The notes under the pieces: generated by a model
What the model saw: only the letters and a program-made list of their open reading frames with translations
The model's database searches: none
Told to the model about the DNA's origin: nothing
Program-made: the position numbers and the translations under genes
Part shown: piece after piece, positions 27,391-41,300 of the stretch
Layout: each line of letters opens with the position of its first letter
Position numbering within the stretch: the first letter of the stretch is position 1
From: Erythrocercus mccallii
Taxonomy: Eukaryota; Chordata; Aves; Passeriformes; Dicruridae
DNA: 64,000 nucleotides
Direction of reading: 5' to 3'
Assembly: GCA_013397435.1 (NCBI GenBank)
Contig: VZRG01001488.1
Coordinates: 121,057 to 185,056, forward strand

Positions 27391-27644
27391 CACAGAATCA
27401 CAGTTTGTAAGGGACCTCTGAAGACCAGACAGTCCAGGTTCCTTGTTCAAATGAGGGCCAAATACAGGAGGATGTCAAGAGCACTCTCCAGTCCGGTTTT
27501 GAATATCCAAAAATGGAGACTCCAAAGTTTTTCTGGGCAACTACTTCTTAACCTCCCTCAATGCAAAAAAAGCTGTTCTGTAAATTGAATTTAAATTTTA
27601 TTTTAGCTCATGCCTATTTGTGTCCATCTAATGGTTACCCATGG
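27391..27644 (-). mobile_element. old CR1 LINE 3' fragment
   Basis: On the + strand it reads CACAGAATCACAG, then GTAAGGGACCTCTGAAGACC and later CTGGGCAACTACTTCTTAACC, the reverse complement of a CR1 tail. Divergence is high, so this is an old copy; the right boundary is approximate. Confidence 0.7.
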
Positions 27645-28936
27645 AAAAGAAATGATAATTAATTCAAATTTTTCTGATGTTAGAATTTTTAAAATTAGGT
27701 TCTGATTTATTTAAATTTTATCACAATCAGTGAACTGCAGAAATTGTTACAATGCAGGAACATGACATGCAAGCATTTCCCTGCAGCTATTTTATTTACC
27801 TTAATGTTCATCTATAATACCACTACTGACTACAGCCTTTTCTAAGCAAAAGACTTGGACCTGTTGGATGATGACTACTTTTTATTTTCGTCATTTGTAT
27901 GCATGCACAAATACAGAGCTTGCGAAAAGCACTAGCAAAGTCTATCACTGTAAAGTTATTCAGCCAACCACATCTTTATTTTCAACAGAATGGCAAAAGT
28001 TACACAAAGCATGATTAAGAGCTCTTACAAAAAACTAGAGTTCTACTTTTCTACCTGAAAAGGAAATCATAGGGGAAAAAGAGATAAAGAGATATTTTAA
28101 TCCAAGTATCCAAAATTGCTTTGCTATAGATTGGGGACAGCACTGTAAAAAGTTGCATCACAACACTATTACAGTATACTACAACATTGTCTTATTGAAG
28201 TTGTACAGAAGGAACAACAGACATCAATAAAAGGTTGTATGTTTAAAATATTTAGTGTCAGACAGTGACACCAACACAGAGAGAGTGGATTACAAATGGC
28301 ACTTGGAAATAACAGTCTAGCACACTAGAATTTTCCTGTAAGGGGGACCCAATTATTCTTTCTCTTACACATTGCTAAACACATTGCATGAACAATGAAC
28401 TAGTTAGTGACAATTCAGCTCCCTCACGCCCTTTTTCCCCAGTCAAAAGAGGTTTTTGTACAGAGCACAGAAAATCTTAATTCTTAGAAAGTCTAACTCC
28501 AAAATATTTTTTCAAGCCCTTTCTATGATCAGTACTAGGTTAATAAACAACTTTGATACTTGGCTCTTTCCAGAGACCACACTTTGCATATTTTTTATTT
28601 CTAGGCTCACTCTGCCAAATCAGGTTGGTGAGAAAGGCAATCCAAGAAGCCTTCATGCTAAAGAGGAAGCTGGCTGATACAAAAGCCAGACTACATTCAC
28701 AAACCACATTCACTGGAACAGAACTGGAAATGCCTCCTAACTTCGTAAACAGGAAAACGTCAAACTGATAAGGCAGAGCAGAATCAAATAAGGGACTACA
28801 GTCTGTACCTGTCCCTTTCATCTTTGAAACCTAGGTCTTAGCATGCAGTAAATTTGAGTTCAGACTTCATACAGCATAGCTGTTAGTTTGTAATCAATTA
28901 TGTAACTGCTTGCTATCCCTGGAAAGTTTCTGTTGC

Positions 28937-28944
28937 TATAAAAG
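28937..28944 (+). promoter_or_regulatory. isolated TATA-like motif
   Basis: TATAAAAG preceded by TTGC and followed by CACAGCTCTCTGCTCC. There is pyrimidine-rich sequence downstream to about 29040. It could be a remnant of an LTR or a chance match; nothing else supports a promoter. Confidence 0.2.
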
Positions 28945-30399
28945 CACAGCTCTCTGCTCCATCCTTGTCTCATTGCTCCCTTGATTACACAGCTACATTG
29001 AAGGCTCTCCTCTCTTCTTGCTTCTTCCTCTTTTTCCAAGTTTCTGCAGCCTGGAAACTGTTCTGCTCTCTACTGGCAGAGATACTGCCAGAACAGATGT
29101 AACCTTCCTCTGTAGATGACTGAAAAAGATCTAGCAAGATGGTTTGCAACTCCAGAATTTTCATATTCTACTCAGAATAAAATGATTTTATCTAGAAAAT
29201 TTAGAGTGAAATAAGTCTAAGATTCCATTTGAATTTCTGGTTCAGCTGTGCCTCGGTTTGATAGGACTGTGAATAGTGAACTGATAGGAACTCCAGAAGC
29301 TAAGAACTATGAGTACTTCAGTAACTTTCTGCTGAAATCTAGTTACAACCTAAAGACACCAAGTATGTTGAATGCATCAGCTTTCCTAGTGAACTGTTTG
29401 AATGCAGGATCAAGAAAAAACAACTCTACATTGTTAATTATGGTAACTGGCTTCTCTTTAGCAGATTAATTCATACTCTTTTTAAAGAGCTCTTTTTAAA
29501 AGAAAGAATGTTCTCCTAATATTCACTTTAATCACTTCAGTCTAATCCAGAACTCCCCGCAGTATTTCCTCAGCCCTTCTGAAGATGGAATTTGGAATCA
29601 AATACACTGGTGGGTTTCAGCTTTCCTGCAGGTCTCTGCTGGTGGTGTACTTGGTTCCTAACTCAAAAAGGAACACAAGATCATCACGGCACCAAGCACC
29701 CATTTTCCACAATGACTCTCAATTCACCTCCTGGTCAATCCTTTCTAAAATGTCATTCAGCAGTTGTACTGTACTGCAGCTACAGTCTGCATTTTTGATT
29801 TCCAACTGTAAAACATAGCATTTAGTTACATTACAAGGATATTTTTATTGTACTGTGTCAACATAGGTATAAAATTCCAATCTTTTGTAATACTCTGTTC
29901 ACATGTGCTCTATTAATTTCTTATGAGGACTTCTAAGAATAAAAATAAGAACGTCACTGGCTTTCAAATAAATGCTTGATACAAATCTACCTGTACTATA
30001 AACACTGAAGAAGCTCAATTATTTCTCTAAATGAAAGTCAACACTTTGTGAACCTGTATCATATCATTCCCTGCCTCCAGTTTTCCCAAAAGGAAATAGA
30101 GTAATCTACTACCTACTAAATCACACTAACTAGCATTAATTTCAACTTTGGTAATTCCTTTTTCTCCTGAAGAGAGACCTGGTTAGGAATGAAGGACGGC
30201 TAACTTGCCTTCATTTCTCTGTATCATACCTATCACCAAGACTGGACTATGAAACAGTAGTTCTGCTCCTTGAATTCTTGTAGTTTTCTAACTTTTATGA
30301 AAATGAACACTAGTAAAGCAGAAAGCATTACACTTTCCCCGAAGTTTTTATACTTAAATTAGCTAACCTTGTTACCTAAAAATGCCTAATCTTAAAAGA

Positions 30400-30570
30400 T
30401 GGAGGAGGAAGTGTTGGAGAACAGTCCTACTGAGAAGGACAGGGAGTTGCTCACAGATGAGAACATGGACATGACCCATCAGTGTGCAGTCAAAGCCCAG
30501 AAAGCCAACTGTGTCCTGGGCTGCATCAAAAGCAGCGTGGCCACCAGAGAGCTGGAGGTTATTTTCTGCA
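30400..30570 (+). mobile_element. internal CR1 LINE fragment without 3' tail
   Basis: Sense CR1. CAGTGTGCAGTCAAAGCCCA, GAAAGCCAACTGTGTCCTGG and GCTGCATCAAAAGCAGCGTG match the CR1 segment just after the reverse transcriptase frame. The element stops at about 30570 and the remaining tail is missing, which is unusual because CR1 normally loses its 5' end. Confidence 0.82.
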
Positions 30571-32204
30571 GTTATCTTTTTAAGAACATACATTCCATGC
30601 TTCAGCTTTCTAATACGTATATATATTATTTTTCTTTTGCATTTTAGATCTGGATAATATTCAGTTAATAAGAAATTACATCAGTTGGAAATGTAGTGAA
30701 ATACTTTAGGCAAAATGGATAAAATTGTTTCTAAGTGCCATGTACTAAAGGTGTTCTTCTGAAAGTAATTAAGGGTCTTCTGAATTTACAAAATAACTTT
30801 ATTCAAAAGAGAGAAGTTCTGTATTTGACTTCACTTTGGCAAAAGAAAAGAGAACTGACTAAAGAAATAAACAGTAATTGTAACTTTGGTGTAAGTGACC
30901 ATATATGATCATACTTGCTATGCACAGGTCTAAAACCATTCTTCCTTCTCCACATAGAGGTATAAGCCTCTTTGTACTTGTAGGCTTCTGCATGCATGTA
31001 TATAAACCGTAACGACCTGTACTTATTTAGGCATACCAAGCCTCTAACAAATAAAACATATATTATATACAGACACAAATAAGACCTAGAGAGGCACAGT
31101 ATGCTATTCAACTGTGATTTAGAAAAAAAAAGCTGCATATATTCAAAGCTAATCCAGCTATTCTCATCCAGTGATGACAAATCTCAGAAGATGCTAAAAT
31201 TAATTTGATGTCACATTCCAGTTATAAAGTGCCAGATAACTTTGCATTCTGTGCCTTTGCAAATTTAACCCAACTCCAGTCTAAACTTCACTACCACTTG
31301 GAGTATTCACTACTCCCTCTCTAAACTCCACGTAAGACCCCAGAGAGGCTCAAACTCCTTGAGGTTACGCTAGCACACAGTCATTGACTGATGCTGGTAC
31401 AACCAATATTAAGCAAGACCACATTCTTTCAAAACTGAAGTATTTAGGTGGTAGCAAAACAATACAGATAGCCTCACAGTTAAAGCATTTACTGAGAGAG
31501 ATGTAAATTAATAATGGCGGAACTATCAGAAACTGAACAACTGAAAGATTATGGTGTCTTCTTCAGTGGGCATGGAGTTTTTCTAAAATGCAAGTCGTGG
31601 TTGAAACAAGAATTAATTCAGGGAAGTGCTGCAGTGATGATTAAATTATTATTTTTGATCGCATAGCATGTTATTTTCCCTCCTCCTTTTTTAGTATTAT
31701 AATTACATTGCTTATATTTTTTAAGAGACAATTTCCTTTCATTTGCTTTTGCTGTCTTCTTATTCAGTAACATCAAAAGAAAATTACTAACTGGTTATCC
31801 TTAAACAGTAATGTTATTTAGGAAGTGTTGTTCCAAGTAAGCATATCAGAACAAGGAAAACAACCCAAAATACTCTTATTAATTTTAAAAGCAAATTTAG
31901 AATGTTATAAATAATAAAAAGATGTCAAGATTGTTATTTAATTTTTACATGAGCAGAATCCTTTAACATCTTAATAAAATAAAAAGAATAGTGAAGGACT
32001 TCAACACCGCTCATGTTAATTTCATAGCAGAAGAGATGATTTTAATTCAGTTGAGATAAACCAAATAAAAATCAAGCTCTAATACAATATTATCCTCTCA
32101 TCATGCAAGCTAATAGCCTGGAAGGAAGTCCTGAATTCAATTCCCTCCTGTTACAAGCAGTCACATCTTTCCCCAAATGTATTAATTCCACTAAAAGCAC
32201 ATTT

Positions 32205-32303
32205 CATGTTCTCTTTCTTGTATTTATTAATGATAATTTTCAATGTGCATATAAACCATGGGCATTGAAAATCATCATTAATAAATGTAAGAAAGAGAAC
32301 ATG
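32205..32303. repeat. near-perfect 41-bp inverted repeat (hairpin), 17-nt loop
   Basis: The left arm 32205-32245 starts CATGTTCTCTTTCTT and ends TTTTCAATG. The right arm 32263-32303 starts CATTGAAAA and ends AAGAAAGAGAACATG. The arms are reverse complements at 38 of 41 positions. As + strand RNA two of the three exceptions are G-U wobbles. As CWC27-sense (minus) RNA they become one wobble and two A-C mismatches. The loop spans 32246-32262. Confidence 0.92.
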
Positions 32304-32328
32304 ATACAAGAGAATATAAAAATTTTAT

Positions 32329-32346
32329 ATGCCCATGATTTATATG
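32329..32346. repeat. inverted copy of the hairpin loop
   Basis: ATGCCCATGATTTATATG is the reverse complement of 32248-32265 (CATATAAACCATGGGCAT) with one mismatch. The loop of the hairpin at 32205-32303 is therefore repeated in opposite orientation about 25 bp after the right arm. Confidence 0.85.
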
Positions 32347-35300
32347 TCTCGACCTGACAAGTAGGCACCTTTATAATACAAGAGGTAATGAGAAAGAATC
32401 TCTGTTCAGATAATAACTTTGTTTTCTGCTAGACACTCTTGAAAAATGCATAACATTCTGTTTGAGAGTTCCAATTCTAAGTTAAAATACAAACAGCATT
32501 TTCAAACAGAGAAACCCAATGATAAAACAGTATAAAATGTCATGCTTGCACAACTAACTGGTTTGCAGAATGTGTGGAAGAATCAAGGTGAATGTTGGCT
32601 CTACACTTCCAGTTTTGAAGCTTTTTCAGATATTCCCCCTTCTGCTCATGGAGGTATCTTTGAACATGCAATTCTTGGAATGGATAGCAAATTCCCCATT
32701 TGGCATGTACATCTAAGACTTCTCTAGGCTTCAAGAATCTTATTTTTGTCTGGACTGCATTACTGTTCATCTCTGGTACTGCAAGAATTTTACAGCTCTA
32801 AATATGAGAATAAAAATTATGGATTTGGAATACGAACTCTGTCTTTTTGCCAGCCTGATTTTGCTGTAGAAGTCAGACATATATATCTGTTTTCTGCAAA
32901 TGGAGTATTGCAGCTGTATCTCAAATAAGATAATGATATAAAAATGGTGGCAGACATCTTCAATCTTGACATGGGAGAACTGTAGATGAAACACTTTAAT
33001 ACAGCTGCTAGGTCCTGTATGGCCACCTGTGTTAACAGTAAGGCTGACAGTTAATGCTTTCTCTAAGTTGAGCAGTAGCTGATATACTGCAGTAGGCAAT
33101 TAGGACTGTAACTCTAGTTTTAAAAATAAAATGTTAAAAACTTCTGCACTGAATGAATTTATGGATCCATCACCAGTATTTATACATTTTACTTAGGAAA
33201 GATTTCAATGATGAAATCTAAAAGGACTGCATGTTTATTGAAGATTTATATGGGCAACTGTTACTGTCTTGTCATTACCATAAACCTGACTGTAAATAGG
33301 TGCATCACATCACTAAGACTTCAGAGAACTGGCACTCTCTTTTAATTATACACACTGGACTGTAAGCTACATGGTACATCAGCAGTCACAGTATTGTGCA
33401 CTGAATTCTCATAGGCTGAAACTGATGAAGAATGTTACCATTTTACTCTACTGGGAGAAACTCAGCAAACAGCAAAGCCCCTAAGCTAAACATGAAGTAC
33501 AAACCTGCACAAGAAAGATACTAAAGGAGACGCAATCTCTTTTATTATGGTTACTGACACAGATGTAGAAGGAAAAAACCCCACAGGTTTCAGGCACACG
33601 AGCTCTTCTTCAGCTAGTTTATTTTTCTTCCATAGTTTGCTTAATAAAAGGTATTAGCTTTCACTATAAACTTTCTTTGCTTACATTGTTCAGCCACCAG
33701 TTACACTGCCAGAAAACGCAGATGTACGCAGTAGGGCATGCATGAGAGCATAAATCATATATCACATATCATATATTAAGGCTGATTTTATACACTATCT
33801 GGACCTTCTATGTTCACAGCAAACCCTGGAACAGATAGGAGACCCTACATTTTCTCAGTTTAAGATGAAAACCTAACTTTGCTTACTGAAAGATAGTTAA
33901 CAACTGTTAAACAAAACAAGAAAAAGTGGAGACCAACAGCATCTCTCATCCAGACTAATGCTATATATATCTGGATTGCAAATGCCCAGCTTAATGCTTG
34001 CTAGAAGTAGGTTTGTTCTTTTTTTTTTTTTAATGTAACATACCACACTGCAGACCAACAGAGCTATTGCAGTTAAGAGGTTTTACTCTTACTCTGTCAC
34101 TTCTGAATGATGGCCTGCAGGAGGAATTTTTCATTTTGTTCCTTACTGTATGATTCTATGACTCTTATATTTCACCCTATTTCTATCATTGAAGCTTTTG
34201 AGATCATACAATTTTGCGTTAGGATATTCTTATCTCATTAACTTTACTTTCTAACTTTATGGTATTTACAAGCTTCTGTTAACAAACTGTGATGCTTTTT
34301 TTTTTTTTTTTTAGTATTTAAAGTATTACTGAAAACCTGGAATTGGAACTAGCCTATAAATTTGACCCAAAACAACAGCTTTCAACATACTTTATGTTGT
34401 CTTTTGACCAGCTTCTTACTTATTTTGCGCTTCTTCTTTTTTCTGTATTTCCCGCTCTTTAATTTTAACCATATTCTCCAGATTAATCCCAAATAAATTT
34501 TATCATGAATATTTAGCTTAAAAAAAAGGTTTACCATGGCTCAGGAATACCTACAGGCAGGTTAATTTATCAGAATATTTTTTAGTAAACCAACTCAACA
34601 TGTTTTTTCTATTAGTCACTAATAAGCATCTTTAATATTCTTATTTTCATATCTAGATCCATCTTATATTGCTCTACTATCTTAGGGGAAGCAAACCAAA
34701 TCTGTAACTTGATATGAAAGCTTAGAAGTGTGGTTTCACCAGAAAAGTCAAACAGGTTCAAATATCTTTGATAAAAGTAATAAATGCTTTAGAAGTAGCA
34801 AGGGTGTAAATCAAAAAATCCCCAAAGTATTACTTCCAATGCAAAGCTCACAAAAAAATGGACCGGAAAGACAATTAAATAGTGTGACTAGCAAGTAGTA
34901 ATTTTTTAAAGAATTTTGCATCTGTAAACCTAAAGCTAGAGCTGTCAGAATAGATTGTAAAAGGCCTTATGTTAGAAGGTGTATTAAAGGGGCTATGATG
35001 AGTTTTAAAGAGGAAACAGCTGAAAGTTTAATGCAAAAATGATTGAACTAATTAAAACAAGAAACATAAAAGAAAACGAGGTCACTAGGTCACATGGGAT
35101 TAAGGGAATAATGAAAAATCATTCTGATTGGTTAAATGATTGATTTGTGTCAGCCTTCTCAAAAGAAGATTCTAGGGAGATCTCTCTCCAAGAACCTGAT
35201 CTGATTTGTACATAAAGATGAGACGAGGCTAGAGAGAGAGGTGTCAGAAGGGTAAATTTCAATCAACTTTCAGTGTGATAAAGCTGCAGAATACATCCTC

Positions 35301-38300
35301 ATGAAGGAACTCAGAAATGACTGTTTCACTAATTCACATTAAAATCAATGTTGTACCAGATGACCAGGTAGTAACAAACACTGTATCTATAGAACAAAAG
35401 GGGTAACCAAGGACAGCACAGTGAACATCATGACAGCTTCTGTTTTAAGTAACTAAGAAGATAAAAATCATCTTGAATAGTGAGTCTCTAAGTTTTGTCA
35501 CAAATTCAGTAGTTTCATTCAAACATACCGGTGAAGCAGTGGATGAATAAAGTCATGGACAACAAGGCAAACAGCTTTAGATATTCAAAAAGCCTATACA
35601 ATGAGCCTTTCAAAAAGAGAGAGAAAAGGGTGAAAAGTGGATTGAAAATAAACCATGGAATGAAAAAAATTAGCCAGATTAAGACAAGAATAAGCAATTA
35701 CCTTTCAGTGTAACTAAATTAACACTTCAAGATAAATACTCTAATAAATGGAGTGAGGTACATTTCCAGAAGATCCAAACTCAGCCAACCTCAGACAAAA
35801 TATGGTGATTTCTCATGGTTTTAGCTCAGGAATGGAAAATGGAACAAACAGGTTCGCAAAAACTCTAATTAAATTATCTTACAAAATTCAGGAATATCCT
35901 GCAGAGTGAATTCCTTCTGCTCTTTACAATAACAGTTACTCTAAAGTAACATAACAAGTTCATGAAAAAAGCCTGTGAACTTTACTAGCAACAGCACAAT
36001 GAAGATCTCTACCAATTTGTAGTTGTGGAAAACTATAACAGAAAATGCACACTTTAAGGCGAATAAACCAAGAATTATTATAGTAGCTCTACAAGAGACA
36101 AGCCAGTATTACTCTATCTAGAATACTATAAATGATACTGAATATCCCATGCCAAAATGGCCAACACAGTAATACAGGAAACTCTGGAAAAGATGACAAA
36201 AGTTATTTCCATCATGAAAAATCACTCCTGACATGAACATGAAGAAAAAAGGAATTATTCATTTCAGAAGAAAATGAGACAGAGGAAACAAGAAAAAGTG
36301 TAATAAAACCACAACTACTGCAAACTTCTAATATCTAGGCAAGGAGGCACTCAGTAATATCTCAGTAATTTAGAAAAGATAAAATATTTTTTACTTTTTC
36401 AGATGAGACCACACTGTTTCTTTGGTGTAAAAACCCTTGACATTATTAAAAGTGTGTCCGACATTTACATGAAAACCAGGAACATCCATTTAGAATAGTT
36501 ACTGCTAAAAAAATTAATTTCAGAAGAAACAGAATACCCTATGCCTTGGACCACCCAACTACAAATGAGCTTATGGGTATTGTGGATGGACTCTTTTCCC
36601 ACTTCTCTGAGGCCAATGGTACTGGCCACTGGCCAGACAATTCCACTTGCAGACTCCTATGTCATCAATGGAGGCAAAGACACTTCAGACCACAGCATAT
36701 GCCAAATGGAAATTTTTCTCTACAAGTCTCATTCTGACTCTCCATTTTATAAGAAGTGTCATCAGTACTAAGTACTAAGATATTTGTATCAGCACCAGAG
36801 TCTTCAAGCAATATAATATGAGGAATGATGGAAATAGCTTTCTTTATATTCTACTAATACTGGTATACCATAGCTTATTTAAAACATCTAACTGGACAGA
36901 TTAAACTAAGAACATAATATATGCCAATTATATATCACCATTTCTTGGAAATTGGATAAAACACTTGCTCTGAGTTTTGCCTGCTGTTTCCCAACATCTG
37001 ATAAAAATTTTTAACAGATGGAAATGATTGCAAAGTGAACAGCACTCCCTTCATGTTCTCCATTCTGCTGATTTAATCACAAACCCACTGAATCTGATAG
37101 TAATGAAACAATAGACTTGTTGCTGATGAGATCACCAAATGGCTTCCATAAAAACCTATCAGACACTGTAAAATATAGTCACTACAGACTATACAGTTAT
37201 TTTCTGCTCTGCCATATTACCTGTCAATACAAAATAGTGAATTCTATAATAGAAGCAATGTTAAATAAACAAATTTTATTTGTAATTACATTGAAGAACT
37301 ATATTAAAAAAAGATTTTTGCCAAAAATCTTTCAGAGAGTTAGCTGGCCTAGACATTTATAGATTTTAACATTCTTCCCTATTACAAAATGGCAACATTA
37401 TTCCTCAGTAAGTCTGCTCTGCAGATTCTATATAATAGGTATTTTAAAAAACCAAATCATGTTAAAATTATTTGCTACTGCAGACTACAACTGGGAACTC
37501 TGAATACACAGTAGCTAGTAGTACTAATATGTAAAAAAGCAAGAAATTAAGTATGTCTTGAGCTGCTCTCAGGATCAATGCTGAAATGTCTCAAAGGTCA
37601 GCTAAACATTCTACAGAATCTACCTAATGTATTCCTTCACAAGCAATTACAGATTTTCTTTTTTACTAAGACTTGAATAGGCATCTAAAGAGAAAATAAT
37701 TTAATTTTTCTCAAATGTCAACATTACATAAAATTGCCTTTTTGTACATAAAAATGTCATCAACTTAATGCCAGTTTAAAGATTGTCTGCATAATATTTC
37801 AAGTCTAAAAACAATCACTGAGCCTCATTCAAAACAAAAAAACTCCCTCCTTCTTCCAATAGTACTATTTGAGCCTCAAAGGATCCAAGAGTGATTCATC
37901 CAGCCTGGGGATCCTCCCTGGCTGTCCCCTCTTCTAGGGGCTCCTCTGATCCAGACAAGAGAGAGCAGACTGGAAAGAATTTTTCTGGCAGCAAGAAAAG
38001 AACCTAGCAGCAGCAACTGCTTTTCCCAAGCCCTCTTTTGTCACATGAAGGAACCACATGTACATGATGTGACAGGGTAGAGATGTAGGACACTATGGGA
38101 AAGTCAAAAGCCAGGATTTCCACTGTCAGAACAATTTACATCATACTTCTTCTGAGGAACTCCTGAAGAGAGAGATTGCTAGGTACAGGCTGGATGAGAT
38201 GCTCTGGTAGCAGCATCTTGGTCCTTGTTTCTCTTTTCCAGTTTAATGCAGAACACAGTGACATACACAGTAAAAACAGCAGTTTTACCCTCCAGAGTTG

Positions 38301-41300
38301 CACAACAGAATGCAATCATAATAAGCCAAGTAATATATTGTGAATTCTCTGTCTCTGGAAAATTATGTAGCTCACATCAGTCAAACACTCCTAGCTCAGT
38401 CTACACCTGCTTCTGTAACAGAACACAAGCTGGTTAAGAGGACCTTTTAAAAACCCCTTGCCTTAATTTTATGGTCTTCTCTATCTAAATAAGCTGACAG
38501 AAGGAGCAGATCCGTTTCAGCTGGGATTTTGGTGAGAATGGGCCATCAAGTCCTTCTGGCTGTCCAGCAAAAGAAGAGATTCTCATGTCAAAGTTTGTTC
38601 ATAAGTCAGATATCAGACATCAGAGACAGGATGTGATTAGAGATACTGGCTACAGACATATGGAAGGTGAATTACAATATAAATGGTGATTTGAATGAGC
38701 CTAAAAAACATATCCAAACAAACACAGGACAGAAATATCTTCAACAGAATGAAAGCTACAGGTGTTATTTGCTGTTTTTCATATGACAAGGACTTGAGAG
38801 TCTAAAATGAAACTTCAGAACAGCAGATTTAAAAGAAATAAAAGGAAATATTGTCCACACTGTTTATTGCTTACAATTAAATTGGAGGAATGTACCACTA
38901 GAAGACACCAACAGATCAAAAGCGTGAACTGGTTCAAAGCAGCTAGGTCTACTCACAGAAGAAAAATATATGGAATATTAAACAGAAAAGGTCAAATGAA
39001 CTTCCTGACTAAATAAGCCTTCAACTTCACATTGTTGGAAAAAGGAAAAGTTGCCCAGTAGTATTTTAGCACTATGCTGCTTCTGTCCACCATCAGAGAC
39101 AGGACATTTGGCTAAACAGATCTTTGATCTAATTTGGCATAATTTATTCTTAAACCATTTATGATTTCTAAAACCTGAAATTTATTATCTTGACTTAGTA
39201 GCACACAAGTGTGTAGTGATATCTACCATACTGGAGAGCTCCATGTCTGAAGGTGCATAAATGTATTTATTTTTTTAATAGATTTCAGGAATTACATATT
39301 GCTCATGTAAAAATATTCCTCACAGAAAATTATTTGTCATTTTCTGTTTCTGAATGGAGAGAAACTATTTTTCTTGCAAGTCCAAGAAAGGTCATCATCT
39401 TATTTTACATGATTAGAAAACCTGATATAACTTTGAAAGCAACAACTGTGAGATATGCAATAGTAAAACAAAAAGGAAAAGCATTCTAATTTTATGTAAT
39501 GCTTCAATGGTAAAATAAGGAAGTAGATTAATAATAGATTGATTTTGAAATACAATCAAAGCCTGACTCAGTATTTATGACGTGTGTGAACTTCCTTCAT
39601 ACTGAACACTTAATGCACAACCATCATACCACATCTGAAGAATGCCTAAAGACTATATAATTAATTATACCAATGTATACACAATCAGAAAAAACTCTCC
39701 CAGCTTCCCAGTGCTATCAAAGCATGTATTTCAGTGCTCAGTATATCTGTTCGTTATTTTTTAAATTTCAACAACATGAATCACAAAACCCAGCAAAAAA
39801 TTAGCATCATAGTACGACTACTACAAAAGAATTAATAAAATTAAAGTGATAGTTTCTATTACAATTATTATAATCTGTGAAGTCTGTGAATAACCAAAAG
39901 TAAGGTCCATTATCTCAGAGTCCTACAAGCACCATCTCAGCTCTAAGTTACTTTACAGAGGAATATTTGAGCTGATCTGCTTCCTATTCCAGATGGATTT
40001 CACATTCTTATGATGTAGTTTCATCTCTAATCTCTTCCTATTACCCATTCCCTGCTCATGTGAAAAAAGAATGGCTCCAAAATGCCTCTTACATTATCAC
40101 ACATGTGTATATCAATTAAGCATGGACTATATATATGTGAGCCAGAAGAAACACTTTGATATCTCTTCAGGCTGAATGAAAAGAATTTCTAAATTGAGCT
40201 GAAGCACATCTCAAAAATGAAATCCAGTAACAAAGATGTTTTATTTTTCCAGTAGATTTGAAACTGGACCTAAAAAATCATGTTTCAATAAAAGTCTGCT
40301 TCAGATGATCACCTCACCCTCAGGTGTGGCTGAAAAGATTTGTAATTGACTAACAATGAACATTATTTGTATCAAACCTTTTTAAGGATGTTTAACAGGA
40401 TGTTTTATTCCAGTAGCCATAGCAATTTAGAGATAACAGATTGGTATATACAACCATGTTAATTATTTGTATTGTAAGTGCAGTCTCCAATCCTCTGATT
40501 TTATACACTGTTTTATATATCAGTAATTGTACTGGGCTATACAGTTTAAGTATAGTTGAAGTGTTATAGCTATCTCAAAATTAAATAAAACGAAAAGAAA
40601 CCCTAAAAACCAATCAAACAAAAAACCAAACAGACATATCTGTTCATTATACAGGCTTAAAATGTTGAGTCTGAAACATTTCCAAACAATTAGCTGTAAC
40701 TATACAAGGAAAACTAACCTTATGTCTGAGCATTTTTAAGACAGGTGCTACTTAGCATGAATTTTATCCCATGTACAACTCCTTCGATAAGGAAATATCC
40801 TGCAAGTTTCATTTTTTTAGGCTTTGGTCAATTAAGCTTTTGTCCTTACTAGTTGAATTCATCAAAAAACAGTTGACTAACTTATATATTTAAGCTGACA
40901 CTGGTAACATTTTTACAGCTCATATCACAAGCACAGTTTGATTCTTGTAATAGTGCTGCCACTGACATTAATTTGATCAGTAGAAGGCTATAGAGGGCAT
41001 TTATATCATAACATATAAACATGTTGTCACATAAGTAATATTATTAATGTGTAAATATAGTACTTGATTTAATAAACGTGCAACTGCTTTACTATTGCTT
41101 AAATAATATACTACATGACTCGTACTATAATCATATAGTGTTATACACAGTATGAAGTAATGCAAATTATTCTTGGTATAGACAAGTTCCATTAAATAGA
41201 CAAAACCAGCTGTAACAACACAGAAATATTTCTATGACCTGCTGAAGACAGTGTTCATTTGGGTTAAGGAACAAAAAGCTAATAACTGGTTCATCTCTAC

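Noticed and set aside
32103..32357. 84-codon + strand frame
   Set aside because: It runs straight through the long hairpin; the frame is more simply explained by AT-rich inverted repeats than by a protein.
34140..34170. GTATGATTCTATGACTCT resembling the CR1 end repeat
   Set aside because: No CR1 tail sequence precedes it that I could recognise, so an 18-bp match is not enough.
35100..35400. Possible old CR1 or LTR (CTCAAAAGAAGATTCTAGGGAG region)
   Set aside because: Only a weak resemblance to CR1 wording; no terminus and no continuous match.
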